Made by a program: the position numbers and the translations under genes. The notes beneath the pieces were generated by a model, which ran no database searches, was not told the DNA's origin, and saw only the letters and a list, made by a program, of their open reading frames with translations. Shown in pieces: positions 42,393 through 51,762 of a stretch of 64,000 nucleotides of DNA. This stretch comes from CAZNSX01 sp964575845 (GTDB taxonomy: Bacteria > UBA8248 > CAZNSX01), in assembly GCA_964575845.1 (NCBI GenBank), contig CAZNSX010000003.1:434001-498000 (forward strand), in the 5' to 3' direction. Position 1 is the first letter of the stretch; each line of letters opens with the position of its first letter.

Positions 42393-42421
42393 TTGGTGAA
42401 ATTTTTCTTTCGTGCTAAAAT
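42393..42421 (+). promoter_or_regulatory. Candidate promoter of the tmk operon
   Basis: TTGGTG, a 17-base spacer and TAAAAT, with the start point near 42428 and the tmk ATG at 42475. Confidence 0.5.
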
Positions 42422-42474
42422 TTATTTACGTTTCCGTTAGGGGTTGGTCTAGGGGGTGCCGTCGGCAGAGTTAG

Positions 42475-43092
42475 ATGGCAGGCCGTTTAATCACCTTTGA
42501 AGGGGTGGAAGGCAGCGGCAAAACTACCCAGATCAATCTCCTAGGGGAGCGACTCAGGTCTGAGGGATACAGTGTGTGCCTGACCCGGGAACCCGGAGGA
42601 ACGGCCCTGGGGGACCGGGTGCGGCACCTTCTTCTGGATGCAAGAAACACCGATATCGACCCTCTGACGGAACTCCTTCTCTACCAGGCCTGTCGCTCTC
42701 AGCACGTCCACGAGGTAGTTCTTCCGCACCTGTCCGCCGGCGAGATCGTCCTCTGTGACCGATTCACAGACTCCACCCTTGCCTATCAGGGCTTTGGGCG
42801 TGGCCTCGACCGAGAGCGGATAGTCGCCTTGAACGACCTGGCCTCAGGGGGCTGCAGGCCCCTCTTGACGGTTCTGCTGGATGTCGAGCCCCCCCTGGGA
42901 CTTGAGCGGGTGGGCCGCCTTGGAAGCCCGGACCGGTTGGAGAGGGAAGCGCTAGAGTTTCACTGGCGGGTCTTCCGGGGCTTCCGGGAGCTTGCCGCGC
43001 GGGAGCCCGAGCGCATAAAGGTCGTCGATGGCGGCGGTAGCGTGGAGGAGGTAAAGAGGAGGGTCTGGGAGATAGTAAGGAAAGCCCTTTGA
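42475..43092 (+). CDS. tmk: Thymidylate kinase
   Basis: A 205-residue P-loop kinase that phosphorylates dTMP. The P-loop FEGVEGSGKTTQ is near residues 8-19, the DRX motif is in LCDRFTDSTLAYQG near residues 95-108, and TREPGGT is present. It is the first gene of a run of five co-directional genes, and its stop overlaps the holB start (TGATG), as in many bacteria where tmk and holB are coupled. The ribosome site is weak. Confidence 0.96.
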   Translation: MAGRLITFEGVEGSGKTTQINLLGERLRSEGYSVCLTREPGGTALGDRVRHLLLDARNTDIDPLTELLLYQACRSQHVHEVVLPHLSAGEIVLCDRFTDSTLAYQGFGRGLDRERIVALNDLASGGCRPLLTVLLDVEPPLGLERVGRLGSPDRLEREALEFHWRVFRGFRELAAREPERIKVVDGGGSVEEVKRRVWEIVRKAL

Positions 43093-44084
43093 TGGCTTTT
43101 GAGGAAGTGTTGGGCCAGGAGGGTGCGCTCGCGGTTATAGGGCGCTCCTTGGAGCGGGGACGTGTACCCCACGCATACCTCTTTGTGGGACCCGAGAGCG
43201 TGGGAAAGCGCCTGGCGGCCCTGGGCCTTGCCCGGTATCTTAACTGCCTCTCCGGAGGGGAGTCTCCATGCAAGGGGTGCGTCTCCTGCCTGAAGATGCG
43301 CCGTGGAAACCACCCCGACGTGATGGTGGTGGAACGGGATGGCGACTACATAAGGATCGAACAGATAAGGGAACTCGTCCGTCGTGCCCAATTGCGCCCC
43401 TTTGAAGGACGGTGGAAAGTTTTCATAATCAATGATGCCCACGCCATATACCGCGACGCCTTCCCCAGCCTGCTCAAGACCCTGGAGGAGCCTCCTGGGG
43501 AGACGGTCATAATCCTCATAACCCATAACCTTCAGGCTGTGCCCGCTACCATCATCTCCCGATGCCAGAGAGTCCGCTTTTGCGAGCTCGGGGAAGAAGC
43601 CCTGCGTAAGATAGTCGAGCGGGAGAGGGGCAAGGGCGCCGGAGATGCGGCTCTGGGGATATCCCTGGCCAGGGGGCGGGCTGACCTTGCTCTGAGCGAG
43701 AGGGCGGGCGAGTTCCTTGAAAGGAGGGAAGAAGCCCTGCAAATCTTGGAGGGTCTCTCTCGCTCGGGTCGTGGGGAGGCCCTGGGGATGGTGATTCCCG
43801 AGAGGCCGTCGCGGGAAAGTGCCCGGGAGCTTTTGGAATGGCTCCTCAGCCTCGTGAGGGACCTTCTGGCGTTGCGGAATGGAGCTCCTGAGGAAGCCCT
43901 TGAAAATGGCGACCTGAGGGAGCGGCTGGCCATGAAGGCCCGCGGCCTCGGCACCGAGGGGCTTTTTAGCTGCTTTGATGCCGTGAGAGGGAGCCTGGAG
44001 GCGCTGAGGCGAAACGCTCATCCCGGTCTCACCCTGGATAGCCTCTTTCTGAGGCTTCGCTGGGAATTGCAGGGGGAAGGGTAG
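43092..44084 (+). CDS. holB: DNA polymerase III delta' subunit
   Basis: A 330-residue clamp-loader subunit. The Walker A-like sequence is GPESVGKR, followed by the zinc module C-x8-C-x2-C-x2-C (NCLSGGESPCKGCVSCLKM). The AAA core has LLKTLEEPPGETVIILITHNL and the SRC motif of clamp loaders in ISRCQRVRF. The C-terminal collar domain is present. The usual NALLK is replaced by FPSLLK. The ATG overlaps the tmk stop. Confidence 0.9.
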   Translation: MAFEEVLGQEGALAVIGRSLERGRVPHAYLFVGPESVGKRLAALGLARYLNCLSGGESPCKGCVSCLKMRRGNHPDVMVVERDGDYIRIEQIRELVRRAQLRPFEGRWKVFIINDAHAIYRDAFPSLLKTLEEPPGETVIILITHNLQAVPATIISRCQRVRFCELGEEALRKIVERERGKGAGDAALGISLARGRADLALSERAGEFLERREEALQILEGLSRSGRGEALGMVIPERPSRESARELLEWLLSLVRDLLALRNGAPEEALENGDLRERLAMKARGLGTEGLFSCFDAVRGSLEALRRNAHPGLTLDSLFLRLRWELQGEG

Positions 44085-44092
44085 GGAGAGAG

Positions 44093-44914
44093 ATGATAAG
44101 GGCCGTAGGGGTTCGTCTTCGTCAGAGGGCGAGGCTCCAATATTTTCGGGCCGGGAGCCTTGCTCTGAAGGTCGGCGGTGCCGTCATTGTTGGAACCGAC
44201 GCAGGAAAGTGCTTTGGGAGAGTGGCCGATAGCCCCCGCCTCGCCGACGAGCACCGGTTCCAGTATCCATTGAGGAAGGTGCTCAGGATTGCCACCCCCG
44301 ATGACCACCGCCTGGTGGCCCGCCACATGGAGCTTGAGCGACGGGCGCTCCTGGTCTGTCATCAGAAGGTGGCCGAACAGAAGCTTTCCATGCGGCTAGT
44401 GGCTTCGGAGTTCACATTTGACGGCAAGAAGGCCATCTTCTATTTCACCGCCGAGGGACGAGTGGATTTCCGTCACCTTGTCAAGAGCCTGGCTCGGCAG
44501 TTCAGAGTCCGCATCGAGATGAGACAGATTGGGGTGCGGGATGAGGCCCGTATGCTCGGAGGACACGGCCAGTGCGGAAGGCGGCTCTGTTGCAGCGTCT
44601 ACCTCAACGAGTTCGAACCGGTCTCGATCCGCATGGCCAAGGTGCAGAACCTTACCCTTAACCCGAGCAAGATCTCGGGGGTCTGCGGCCGCCTCATGTG
44701 CTGCCTCGTCTATGAGCACGGGGCCTACCAGCAGCTGCGGGCCAGGATGCCCAAGTGTGGTCGGGAGGTCACGTGCCCCGAAGGGCCCTGCAAGGTGGTG
44801 AAGGCGGATTTTCTTGATGAGAAGGTGACCCTCGAGCTGGAGGACGGAAGACGTTTTCAGGTGCCCCTGGACAGTCTGGAGGTCGATGAGGGGTGCATAA
44901 AGTTCAGAGAGTGA
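44093..44914 (+). CDS. ricT: PSP1-domain protein RicT (YaaT)
   Basis: A 273-residue cytoplasmic protein of the PSP1/RicT family. Landmarks are EQKLSMRLVASEFTFDGKKAIFYFTAEGRVDFR, IGVRDEARMLGGHGQCGRRLCC and GVCGRLMCCLVYEH. The cysteine-rich cluster ligates 4Fe-4S in Ric complexes, which promote RNase Y-dependent RNA maturation in Firmicutes. In other phyla it is a conserved neighbour of holB and metG, as here. The start follows GGGAGAG and is nine bases after the holB stop. Confidence 0.92.
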   Translation: MIRAVGVRLRQRARLQYFRAGSLALKVGGAVIVGTDAGKCFGRVADSPRLADEHRFQYPLRKVLRIATPDDHRLVARHMELERRALLVCHQKVAEQKLSMRLVASEFTFDGKKAIFYFTAEGRVDFRHLVKSLARQFRVRIEMRQIGVRDEARMLGGHGQCGRRLCCSVYLNEFEPVSIRMAKVQNLTLNPSKISGVCGRLMCCLVYEHGAYQQLRARMPKCGREVTCPEGPCKVVKADFLDEKVTLELEDGRRFQVPLDSLEVDEGCIKFRE

Positions 44915-44935
44915 GGGGAAGAGGTCGGTGAGAGT

Positions 44936-46885
44936 ATGAGGGAGCGCTTCTTTATCACGACCCCCATTTATTACATCAACGATGTCCCCCACTTGGGCCA
45001 CGCTTACACTACGGTGGCGGCGGATGTGATGGCGCGCTTCCACCGGCTCTGCGGCCGTGAGGTCTTTTTCCTCACGGGAACCGATGAGCACGGCCAGAAA
45101 GCCGAGCGTGCGGCCGCGGAGCAGGGACTCGAGCCCCTTGAGCTGGCCGCCCGCAATGTCGAGCGCTTCAAGGCCCTTTGGAAGAGGCTCAACATCTCCA
45201 ATGATGATTTCATCCGCACTACGGAAGAGCGCCACGTTCGAGCTGTAGGGAGGTTTTTCGAGAAGCTCAAGGAGCGAGGGGATATTTATCCGGGAGAGTA
45301 TGAGGATTGGTACTGCGTCCCATGCGAGAGTTTTTTCACCTCCATGCAGCTCCGGGAGGGGTGCTGCCCCGAGTGCGGAAGGCCCGTTGAGAGGCTAAAG
45401 GAGAAGAGCTATTTCTTCCGCATGTCCCGCTATCAGGAGGCTCTTCTTCGGCACATAGAGGCAAACCCCAGTTTCATCCAGCCTCCTTCGCGGCGGAACG
45501 AGATCCTGAGCTTCGTGAGGGGAGGCCTCCGGGACTTGAGCGTGAGCCGCACCTCCTTCCGCTGGGGCATCCCGGTGCCCGGTGACCCTGAGCATGTGGT
45601 GTATGTCTGGTTTGATGCCCTTGTAAATTACATGACAGCGGTGGACTATGGAGAGGAGGGTGATGGCGAGCGTTTCAGCGAATGGTGGCCCGCTGACCTT
45701 CACCTCATCGGAAAGGACATCCTCCGCTTTCATTCTGTCTACTGGCCCGCATTCCTTCTGGCGGCTGGCCTTCCCCTCCCATCCCGGATCTTTGCCCACG
45801 GTTGGTGGACGGTGGAGGGGCGGAAAATGTCCAAATCCCTCCGAAATGCCGTGGACCCCCATTGGCTGATAGACCGCTACGGGGTGGACCACGTGCGCTA
45901 TTTCCTCTTGCGGGAGGTTCCTTTCGGGCTCGATGGAGATTTTTCGCACTCTCAGCTCATCCACCGTATAAACAGCGAACTTGCGAACGACCTGGGAAAC
46001 CTTCTGAGCCGTACCCTGACCATGCTGGAGCGCTATTTCGGGGGCATAGTTCCCGAGCCCGAAGAAGAGCCCCAAGAGATTCTAGATAAGGAATTCAGAG
46101 ATGAATGCAGCAATAGGGCGGAGGCTTATGAAAGGCTCATGTTGGGCCTTCAATTTCAGGATGCCTTGAAGCTCATCTGGGAAATTGTGGCCCATGCCAA
46201 CAAGTACATCGAGGTCCGGGCCCCCTGGTCTCTGGAAAAGCGCGGCGCAAGAGGGCCGCTCTCTACGGTCATCTATGGCTGTTGCGAGGCACTGCGCCTT
46301 GTGGGAACCCTCATCTATCCTTTCATTCCCGATGCCGCCCTGAAAATGTCGGAGCAGCTGGGCTTGAAGGGAGAGTTCAGGCTATTTGAAGCGGATGAGG
46401 TAGAGAAGAGGCCCGGACTCTTGCACCTGAAAAAGTGGGGGCGACTTAAGCCTGGCACGAGGGCGACACCCGGCCCCCAGCTTTTTCCGAGAATAGGCAA
46501 GGAGAGCGCGGAGCAAATTAAGCTTGAAGTGGAATCCAGAGTGAAAGAAGAGGAGGAGGAAGAAGAACTGGACCTCGAGGTCTTATCCCGTCTTAAGCTC
46601 AGGGTGGGCCTCATCCTCTCGGCCGAGGAGGTGGAGGGTTCGGATAAACTCCTCAGGCTTAAGATTGACATCGGGAAGGAGACGAGAGAGGTAGTGGCGG
46701 GCATCGCCGGGAGCTACCGGCCCGAGGAGCTTCAAGGAATGAATGTGATCCTGGTAGCTAACCTCAAGCCGGCCCGCTTCATGGGAATTGAGTCCAGGGG
46801 CATGGTCCTGGCAGCCGAAGGGGAGGGGCGCTGGGTCCTGGCTTCCTTTGAGGGTGAGGTGAAGCCCGGCGCGGTCGTTCGCTAA
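44936..46885 (+). CDS. metG: Methionyl-tRNA synthetase
   Basis: A 649-residue class I aminoacyl-tRNA synthetase. The HIGH-type motif is PHLGHAYT near residues 19-26 and KMSKS is near residue 297. The zinc knuckle is CVPCESF...CCPECGRP. The C-terminal 110 residues form the EMAP-like tRNA-binding domain (LRVGLILSAEEVEGSDKLLRLKID to ESRGMVLAAEG) in the same chain, as in E. coli-type enzymes. A Glu/Lys-rich linker joins the two. It is 21 bases after ricT. Confidence 0.96.
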   Translation: MRERFFITTPIYYINDVPHLGHAYTTVAADVMARFHRLCGREVFFLTGTDEHGQKAERAAAEQGLEPLELAARNVERFKALWKRLNISNDDFIRTTEERHVRAVGRFFEKLKERGDIYPGEYEDWYCVPCESFFTSMQLREGCCPECGRPVERLKEKSYFFRMSRYQEALLRHIEANPSFIQPPSRRNEILSFVRGGLRDLSVSRTSFRWGIPVPGDPEHVVYVWFDALVNYMTAVDYGEEGDGERFSEWWPADLHLIGKDILRFHSVYWPAFLLAAGLPLPSRIFAHGWWTVEGRKMSKSLRNAVDPHWLIDRYGVDHVRYFLLREVPFGLDGDFSHSQLIHRINSELANDLGNLLSRTLTMLERYFGGIVPEPEEEPQEILDKEFRDECSNRAEAYERLMLGLQFQDALKLIWEIVAHANKYIEVRAPWSLEKRGARGPLSTVIYGCCEALRLVGTLIYPFIPDAALKMSEQLGLKGEFRLFEADEVEKRPGLLHLKKWGRLKPGTRATPGPQLFPRIGKESAEQIKLEVESRVKEEEEEEELDLEVLSRLKLRVGLILSAEEVEGSDKLLRLKIDIGKETREVVAGIAGSYRPEELQGMNVILVANLKPARFMGIESRGMVLAAEGEGRWVLASFEGEVKPGAVVR

Positions 46886-46928
46886 GCTGGGACCGCTGCC
46901 TCGGTCAGGCAAGGTGAGATAAGCTGCA

Positions 46929-48368
46929 ATGATAGCGGAAGAAAAAGATAGGGGAAGATTTGCTGACGATGACGGAAGGGCACCTTTAGGGCTTTTTGAC
47001 TCCCACGCTCACCTGGAGATGGGTCAGTTCGAGCGGGACCGGGAGGCTGTCGTCGCCCGCGCCCTGGCCGCGGGTGTGGAATATATCCTCACGGTGGGCT
47101 CTTCTCTTCCCAGCAGCCGCCGAGCCATTGAGATTGCACGGCGGCACCCCGGCGTTTTTGCCGCTGTAGGGGTTCACCCCCATGAGAGCAGGGCCATGGG
47201 AAAGAGGACGGTGAGCCACCTCTCCAAGCTGACCAAGAGCGAAAAGGTGGTAGCCGTGGGGGAGATCGGCCTTGACTACTATCGAAATTACTCTCCCCGC
47301 GACCTCCAGCAGAACCGCTTCCGGGAGCAGCTGGGCCTCGCCCGCACCCTATCCCTCCCCGTCATAGTCCATAACCGGGCGGCCGAGCGCGACCTCCTCA
47401 GCATCCTCAGGGAAGAGAATGCCTGGGAAATAAGGGGCATCATCCACTGTTTCACGGGGGACTACGAGCTGGCCAAGGAGTTTCTTGACCTGGGTTTTTT
47501 CATATCCCTCGCCGGTCCTCTTACCTTTGAGAAATCGGCCGCGCTGCGCGAGGCGGTGAAACGCCTCCCGCTGGAGGCGTTTCTGCTTGAGACCGATGCC
47601 CCCTATCTCGCACCCCACCCTCATAGGGGCCGCCGCAACGAGCCCGCCTATCTCCGCTACACGGCTCAGTCTCTGGCTGAACTCAAAGGCCTCTCGCTAG
47701 AGGATGTGGCCCGTGTCACGACCCTGAATGCAAGAGCCCTCCTTGGCCTCGGGCCGTCTGAGAAGGCGGGCAAGATAGCTTATAAGATTCGCGACTCCCT
47801 CTACCTCAATGTTACAAACCGCTGCACCAACTGCTGTTTCTTTTGCGCCCGTTTCTTCACCGACTACGTCAAGGGACACAACCTGAAACTTGGGCGCGAG
47901 CCCTCGGCCGAGGAGATGCTGGAGGCCGTGGGCGACCCCACTGGATATCGGGAGATAGTTTTCTGCGGCTACGGTGAGCCCACCCTGAGGCTGGAGGTCG
48001 TCAAGGAGGTGGCCCGCAGGCTCAAGGAGAGGGGTGCCGGGAAGGTAAGGCTCAATACGAATGGGCTCGGCAATCTCATCCACGGCCGAAACATCTTGCC
48101 CGAGCTTCAGGGGCTCATAGACGCCCTCTCGGTCAGTCTCAATGCCGAGAACGAGGCCAAATATCTCAAGGTCTGCAACCCCGAGTTCGGCGAGAGGAGC
48201 TACTCGAAGGTAAAAGAGTTCATCCGGGAAGCCAAGGCCTACATCCCCGAGGTAGGGGTCACGGTGGTGGACATGCCGGGCTACATTGATATCGGAGAGT
48301 GTGAGCGCATCGCCCGAGAGGAGCTAGGGGTAAGCTTCCGCCTGAGGGAGTACAATAACGTGGGGTAG
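46929..48368 (+). CDS. TatD-family hydrolase fused to a radical SAM domain
   Basis: 479 residues in two domains. Residues 20-278 are TatD: FDSHAHLEMGQFE, GVHPHESRAM, GEIGLDYYRN, VHNRAAERD, HCFTGDYELA and LLETDAPYLAP, all metal ligands present. Residues 285-479 are a compact radical SAM domain with C299-x3-C303-x2-C306 (NRCTNCCFFCAR), CGYGEPTLR and VRLNTNG. The radical SAM part matches the TatD-linked radical SAM family (known as a separate protein or fusion). The function of the pair is unknown: TatD is a nuclease or deacylase and the radical SAM part may modify RNA or protein. Confidence 0.88.
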   Translation: MIAEEKDRGRFADDDGRAPLGLFDSHAHLEMGQFERDREAVVARALAAGVEYILTVGSSLPSSRRAIEIARRHPGVFAAVGVHPHESRAMGKRTVSHLSKLTKSEKVVAVGEIGLDYYRNYSPRDLQQNRFREQLGLARTLSLPVIVHNRAAERDLLSILREENAWEIRGIIHCFTGDYELAKEFLDLGFFISLAGPLTFEKSAALREAVKRLPLEAFLLETDAPYLAPHPHRGRRNEPAYLRYTAQSLAELKGLSLEDVARVTTLNARALLGLGPSEKAGKIAYKIRDSLYLNVTNRCTNCCFFCARFFTDYVKGHNLKLGREPSAEEMLEAVGDPTGYREIVFCGYGEPTLRLEVVKEVARRLKERGAGKVRLNTNGLGNLIHGRNILPELQGLIDALSVSLNAENEAKYLKVCNPEFGERSYSKVKEFIREAKAYIPEVGVTVVDMPGYIDIGECERIAREELGVSFRLREYNNVG

Positions 48369-48407
48369 TTTCAGGGCAAAAAAATATGCCCGCCTCCTTC
48401 TCTCGCC

Positions 48408-49322
48408 TCAGCTTTGACTGTAGAAGGTTTTTCTGTCGGTACTCTCCACAACAATTGTCAGTTCCTCCTCCCCCCGCTGCACGGTGAAGGTGAAGATGTC
48501 GCCCGGCCTTCCCCGCCACATGCACTCATAGAGCTGGCGGCGGCTGGTTATCTCCTCGTTGTTGACGGTGAGTAAGATGTCCCCCGTCTGGAGGCCCGCC
48601 TCCTCTGCGGGAGAGCCGGGCACGAGGCCCGCAATGACAAGGCCATTCTCCTGAGGTTGAGCAAAAAAGCCGATCCAGGGTCTGGCGCCGCGCGGTGCCT
48701 CCCGAAGGCCCAGCAACTCCTCCCGAGCCTCGTAGAAGAGGTCCACAGGGACGGCCAGGCTAAGCCCCCCTGAGGGGCCCAGGTTCAGGGAAACTATGCC
48801 CACTAACTGGCCGGTATAGGTCAAGAGGGGGCCTCCCCCGAACCCTGGGTTTGAGGCGGTGGTGAGGATGGCCCTGTCGAGCATGTACTCCCAATAGGCG
48901 TCAAAGGGCTTGAGGGAGGTTATGATGCCTGTGCTGACCTGACGCTGTTCCTTATCGGTAGCAGCTATGATAAGGGTCGATTGCCCGACCTTAAGGTCTT
49001 GGGATTGGCCCAAACGGGCGGTGGGAAGCTCTTCCAATTCCGGACCCCCGAGAACCCTTATGACGGCCAGGCCGCTTTCCACGTTCTGCCCTGATACCTC
49101 GGCCGGAAAGTCACGGCCGTCGTGGAGGTTCACGGTGATGCGGTCAGCTCCCAGAACTATGTACCCTATGGTGAGGATGTGGCCTTCCCGGTCAAGGATC
49201 GTCCCCGTTCCCATGCGTTCAGTGCCCAGGATGGAGCTTGAGGGGTTAGTTACCGGGATCTGAGCGTGGATATTCACGACGGCGGGCATTATGGCTCCCA
49301 CAAATTTAAGGTAGCTATTCAA
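48408..49322 (-). CDS. HtrA/DegP-like protein with no catalytic triad (pseudoprotease) and PDZ domain
   Basis: A 304-residue protein with a trypsin-like double barrel (residues 10-205) and a C-terminal PDZ domain (about 212-300: GLVIAGLVPGSPAEEAGLQTGDILLTVNNEEI). The fold signatures remain but all three catalytic residues are changed: ILTIGYIV has Tyr54 where His belongs, SGLAVIRV has Gly84 where Asp belongs, and NPGFGGGPL has Gly162 where Ser belongs. There is no signal peptide. It probably binds proteins or peptides without cutting them. It converges with the tatD fusion and is divergent from groES. Confidence 0.85.
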   Translation of the reverse strand: MNSYLKFVGAIMPAVVNIHAQIPVTNPSSSILGTERMGTGTILDREGHILTIGYIVLGADRITVNLHDGRDFPAEVSGQNVESGLAVIRVLGGPELEELPTARLGQSQDLKVGQSTLIIAATDKEQRQVSTGIITSLKPFDAYWEYMLDRAILTTASNPGFGGGPLLTYTGQLVGIVSLNLGPSGGLSLAVPVDLFYEAREELLGLREAPRGARPWIGFFAQPQENGLVIAGLVPGSPAEEAGLQTGDILLTVNNEEITSRRQLYECMWRGRPGDIFTFTVQRGEEELTIVVESTDRKTFYSQS

Positions 49323-49652
49323 CCTTATATCCCCCCGGAGTTCGATGCGAAAGGCGGCTTCAGACCTATTTTTTATTCTAGCTTAACAGGCAAAAAAAGA
49401 TCCGTCAATGACCGCGCGGATAAGCACGCCCCAAGGTAAATAGATACTATTCCCATTTTGACCAAATTCTCCCAGCCATTATCTTTCACCAGGATGGCCT
49501 CTTCCCTCACAGATGAAAGCTTTCAGGGAAAAGGCTGCCCCTAATAGGGCAAAAAATTTCGAAAAAAACCATTTATTGGCGATTTTCTTTCCTAATTCTT
49601 TCTTTTGGTGCTACTGCCTTCTATTTTCGCAAAATTGTCTCAGTCAAGGATT
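49323..49652. other. Intergenic upstream of groES
   Basis: 330 AT-rich bases between the divergent HtrA-like gene and the groES promoter. No ORF or strong hairpin is seen. Confidence 0.5.
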
Positions 49653-49681
49653 TTGATTGGCGAGAATGGAAAGGTTATATT
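49653..49681 (+). promoter_or_regulatory. Sigma70-type promoter of groESL
   Basis: TTGATT, a 17-base spacer and TATATT, immediately followed by the CIRCE operator, so a bound HrcA repressor would cover the transcription start. Confidence 0.65.
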
Positions 49682-49682
49682 A

Positions 49683-49709
49683 TTAGCACTCTCTTCAAGT
49701 GAGTGCTAG
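49683..49709 (+). promoter_or_regulatory. CIRCE operator (HrcA site)
   Basis: TTAGCACTC, nine bases, GAGTGCTAG: the canonical CIRCE inverted repeat with one mismatch at the outer base. This predicts heat-shock derepression of groESL by HrcA, whose gene is not in this window. Confidence 0.93.
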
Positions 49710-49784
49710 TAACGTCCTTGACTCTTCTTAGATCAAATTGCTGCCGTAGGCCGAAAGGGCAAGGCTTAAGGGAAAGGAGGTTCT

Positions 49785-50075
49785 ATGAAAGTTCAACCCT
49801 TACATGACAGGGTCCTGGTTAAGAGACTTGAGGAACAGGAGATCAAGAAGGGAGGGATCATCATCCCCGACACAGCCAAGGAAAAGCCCCAGGAGGGCGA
49901 GGTGATTGCCGTTGGTGCCGGCAAGGTGTTGGAAGACGGAAAGCGCCAGCCCCTGGATGTGAAAAGGGGCGACCGCATCCTCTTCGCAAAGTATGCCGGT
50001 ACTGACGTGAAGATTGACGATGAGGAATACCTCATCATGCGCGAGGATGACGTCCTGGGAATTATCACTAAGTGA
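49785..50075 (+). CDS. groES: Co-chaperonin GroES
   Basis: A 96-residue seven-ring lid subunit. It starts MKVQPLHDRVLVKRLEEQEIKKGGIIIPD, with the mobile-loop region around residues 16-33, GDRILFAKYAGTDVKIDDEEYLIM and a final EDDVLGI. The length is standard. AAAGGAGG precedes the ATG. It is cotranscribed with groEL 35 bases downstream under the CIRCE promoter. Confidence 0.98.
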   Translation: MKVQPLHDRVLVKRLEEQEIKKGGIIIPDTAKEKPQEGEVIAVGAGKVLEDGKRQPLDVKRGDRILFAKYAGTDVKIDDEEYLIMREDDVLGIITK

Positions 50076-50110
50076 GAAGCTTTTAAAGCTTTTGCCAGAG
50101 GAGGGCAAGT

Positions 50111-51742
50111 ATGCCGAAAAAGATATTGACCTTCGGTGAAGAAGCCCGGAGGAAGATTCGCTCCGGGGTTGACCAGCTTGCTGATGCAGTGAAGGTAACC
50201 CTTGGCCCCAAAGGGAGAAACGTCGTACTGGACAAGAAGTTCGGCTCTCCCACCTCCACCAAGGACGGCGTCACCGTGGCCAAGGAGATCGAGCTCGAGG
50301 ACCCCTTCGAGAACATGGGCGCCCAGATGGTTAACGAGGTGGCTTCCAAGACCTCCGATGTGGCCGGGGACGGGACTACAACCGCCACTGTTCTGGCTCA
50401 GGCCCTCTTCCGGGAGGGGAGCAAGAACGTGACCGCGGGCTCCAACCCCATGGACCTGAGGCGGGGCATAGAGAAGGGCGTTGAGACGGTTGTGGAGGAG
50501 ATCAAGAAGCTCAGCAAGCCCATCAAGGATAAGAAAGAGATCGCCCAAGTGGGCACAATCTCGGCGAATAACGACTCCACCATCGGCGACCTCATCGCCG
50601 AGGCCATGGACCGGGTAGGGAAGGACGGGGTCATCACCGTCGAAGAGGCCAAGAGCATGGAGACCTCCCTGGACATAGTGGAGGGCATGCAGTTCGACCG
50701 CGGTTACCTCTCCCCCTACTTCGTCACCAATGCCGACAGGATGGAGTGCGTACTCGAAGACCCTTACATCCTCCTGAACGAGAAAAAGATAAGCAGCATG
50801 AAGGACCTTCTCCCCGTGCTGGAAAAAATCGCCAAGCTGGGTAAGCCTCTTCTCATAGTGGCGGAAGATGTCGAGGGGGAGGCCCTGGCGACTCTCGTCG
50901 TCAATAAGCTCCGCGGCACCCTTTTCTGCTCCGCCGTTAAGGCCCCTGGCTTCGGCGACCGCAGAAAGGCAATGCTGGAGGATATTGCCATCCTGACGGG
51001 CGGCAGGGTCATCTCCGAGGACCTCGGCATCAAGCTCGAGAACGTCACCATCGATGACCTGGGCCAGGCCAAGCGCATCACCATAGATAAGGACAACACG
51101 ACCATCGTAGCGGATGTTGAGGGCAAGGAACACCGCAAGGAACTGGAAGGCAGGGTCAAGCAGATCCGCAACCAGGTCGAGGAGACCACCTCCGATTACG
51201 ACCGGGAGAAGCTCCAAGAGAGACTGGCCAAGCTCGTGGGCGGTGTGGCCGTCATAAATGTGGGCGCCGCCACCGAGACCGAGATGAAGGAGAAAAAGGC
51301 GAGGGTGGAGGACGCTCTGAACGCCACGCGGGCTGCCGTGGAGGAGGGGATCATCCCCGGCGGCGGGGTGGCTTTCCTCAGGGCTCGCCCCGCTCTTAAG
51401 AAGCTGAAACTCGGCGGAGACCAGCAGGTGGGAATCGATATCCTCTACAAGGCCCTGGAGGAGCCCCTCCGGCAGATAGCCAATAACGCCGGTGCAGAGG
51501 GCTCAATCGTGGTCCAGAAGGTGCTGGAGCTTGAGACCAATTTTGGTTACAACGCCGAGACCGATAAGTATGAGGACCTTGTCAAGGCGGGCATCGTGGA
51601 CCCCACCAAGGTGGCCAGGACAGCCCTTCAGAATGCTTCCAGCGTGGCGGCCCTGATGATCACGACCGAGGCTCTTGTGACCGAGAAGCCAGAAGAAGAG
51701 AAGCCTATGCCGCCCATGCCTCCGGGAGGCGGCATGTACTAG
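50111..51742 (+). CDS. groEL: Chaperonin GroEL
   Basis: A 543-residue Hsp60. Landmarks are TLGPKGRNVVLDKKFGSPTSTKDGVTVAKEIELEDP near residues 30-65, VAGDGTTTATVLAQAL with the catalytic aspartate (GDGTTT), VEEGIIPGGGVAFLRA near residue 413 and the flexible C-terminal tail MPPMPPGGGMY. The GGM repeat is short. It folds non-native proteins with GroES in an ATP-driven cycle. A strong terminator follows, which closes the operon. Confidence 0.98.
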   Translation: MPKKILTFGEEARRKIRSGVDQLADAVKVTLGPKGRNVVLDKKFGSPTSTKDGVTVAKEIELEDPFENMGAQMVNEVASKTSDVAGDGTTTATVLAQALFREGSKNVTAGSNPMDLRRGIEKGVETVVEEIKKLSKPIKDKKEIAQVGTISANNDSTIGDLIAEAMDRVGKDGVITVEEAKSMETSLDIVEGMQFDRGYLSPYFVTNADRMECVLEDPYILLNEKKISSMKDLLPVLEKIAKLGKPLLIVAEDVEGEALATLVVNKLRGTLFCSAVKAPGFGDRRKAMLEDIAILTGGRVISEDLGIKLENVTIDDLGQAKRITIDKDNTTIVADVEGKEHRKELEGRVKQIRNQVEETTSDYDREKLQERLAKLVGGVAVINVGAATETEMKEKKARVEDALNATRAAVEEGIIPGGGVAFLRARPALKKLKLGGDQQVGIDILYKALEEPLRQIANNAGAEGSIVVQKVLELETNFGYNAETDKYEDLVKAGIVDPTKVARTALQNASSVAALMITTEALVTEKPEEEKPMPPMPPGGGMY

Positions 51743-51762
51743 TCCCAGGCACAAGCCTAAGA

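Noticed and set aside
49793..51217. 474-codon minus-strand frame across groES and groEL
   Set aside because: Antisense shadow of two unmistakable chaperonin genes.
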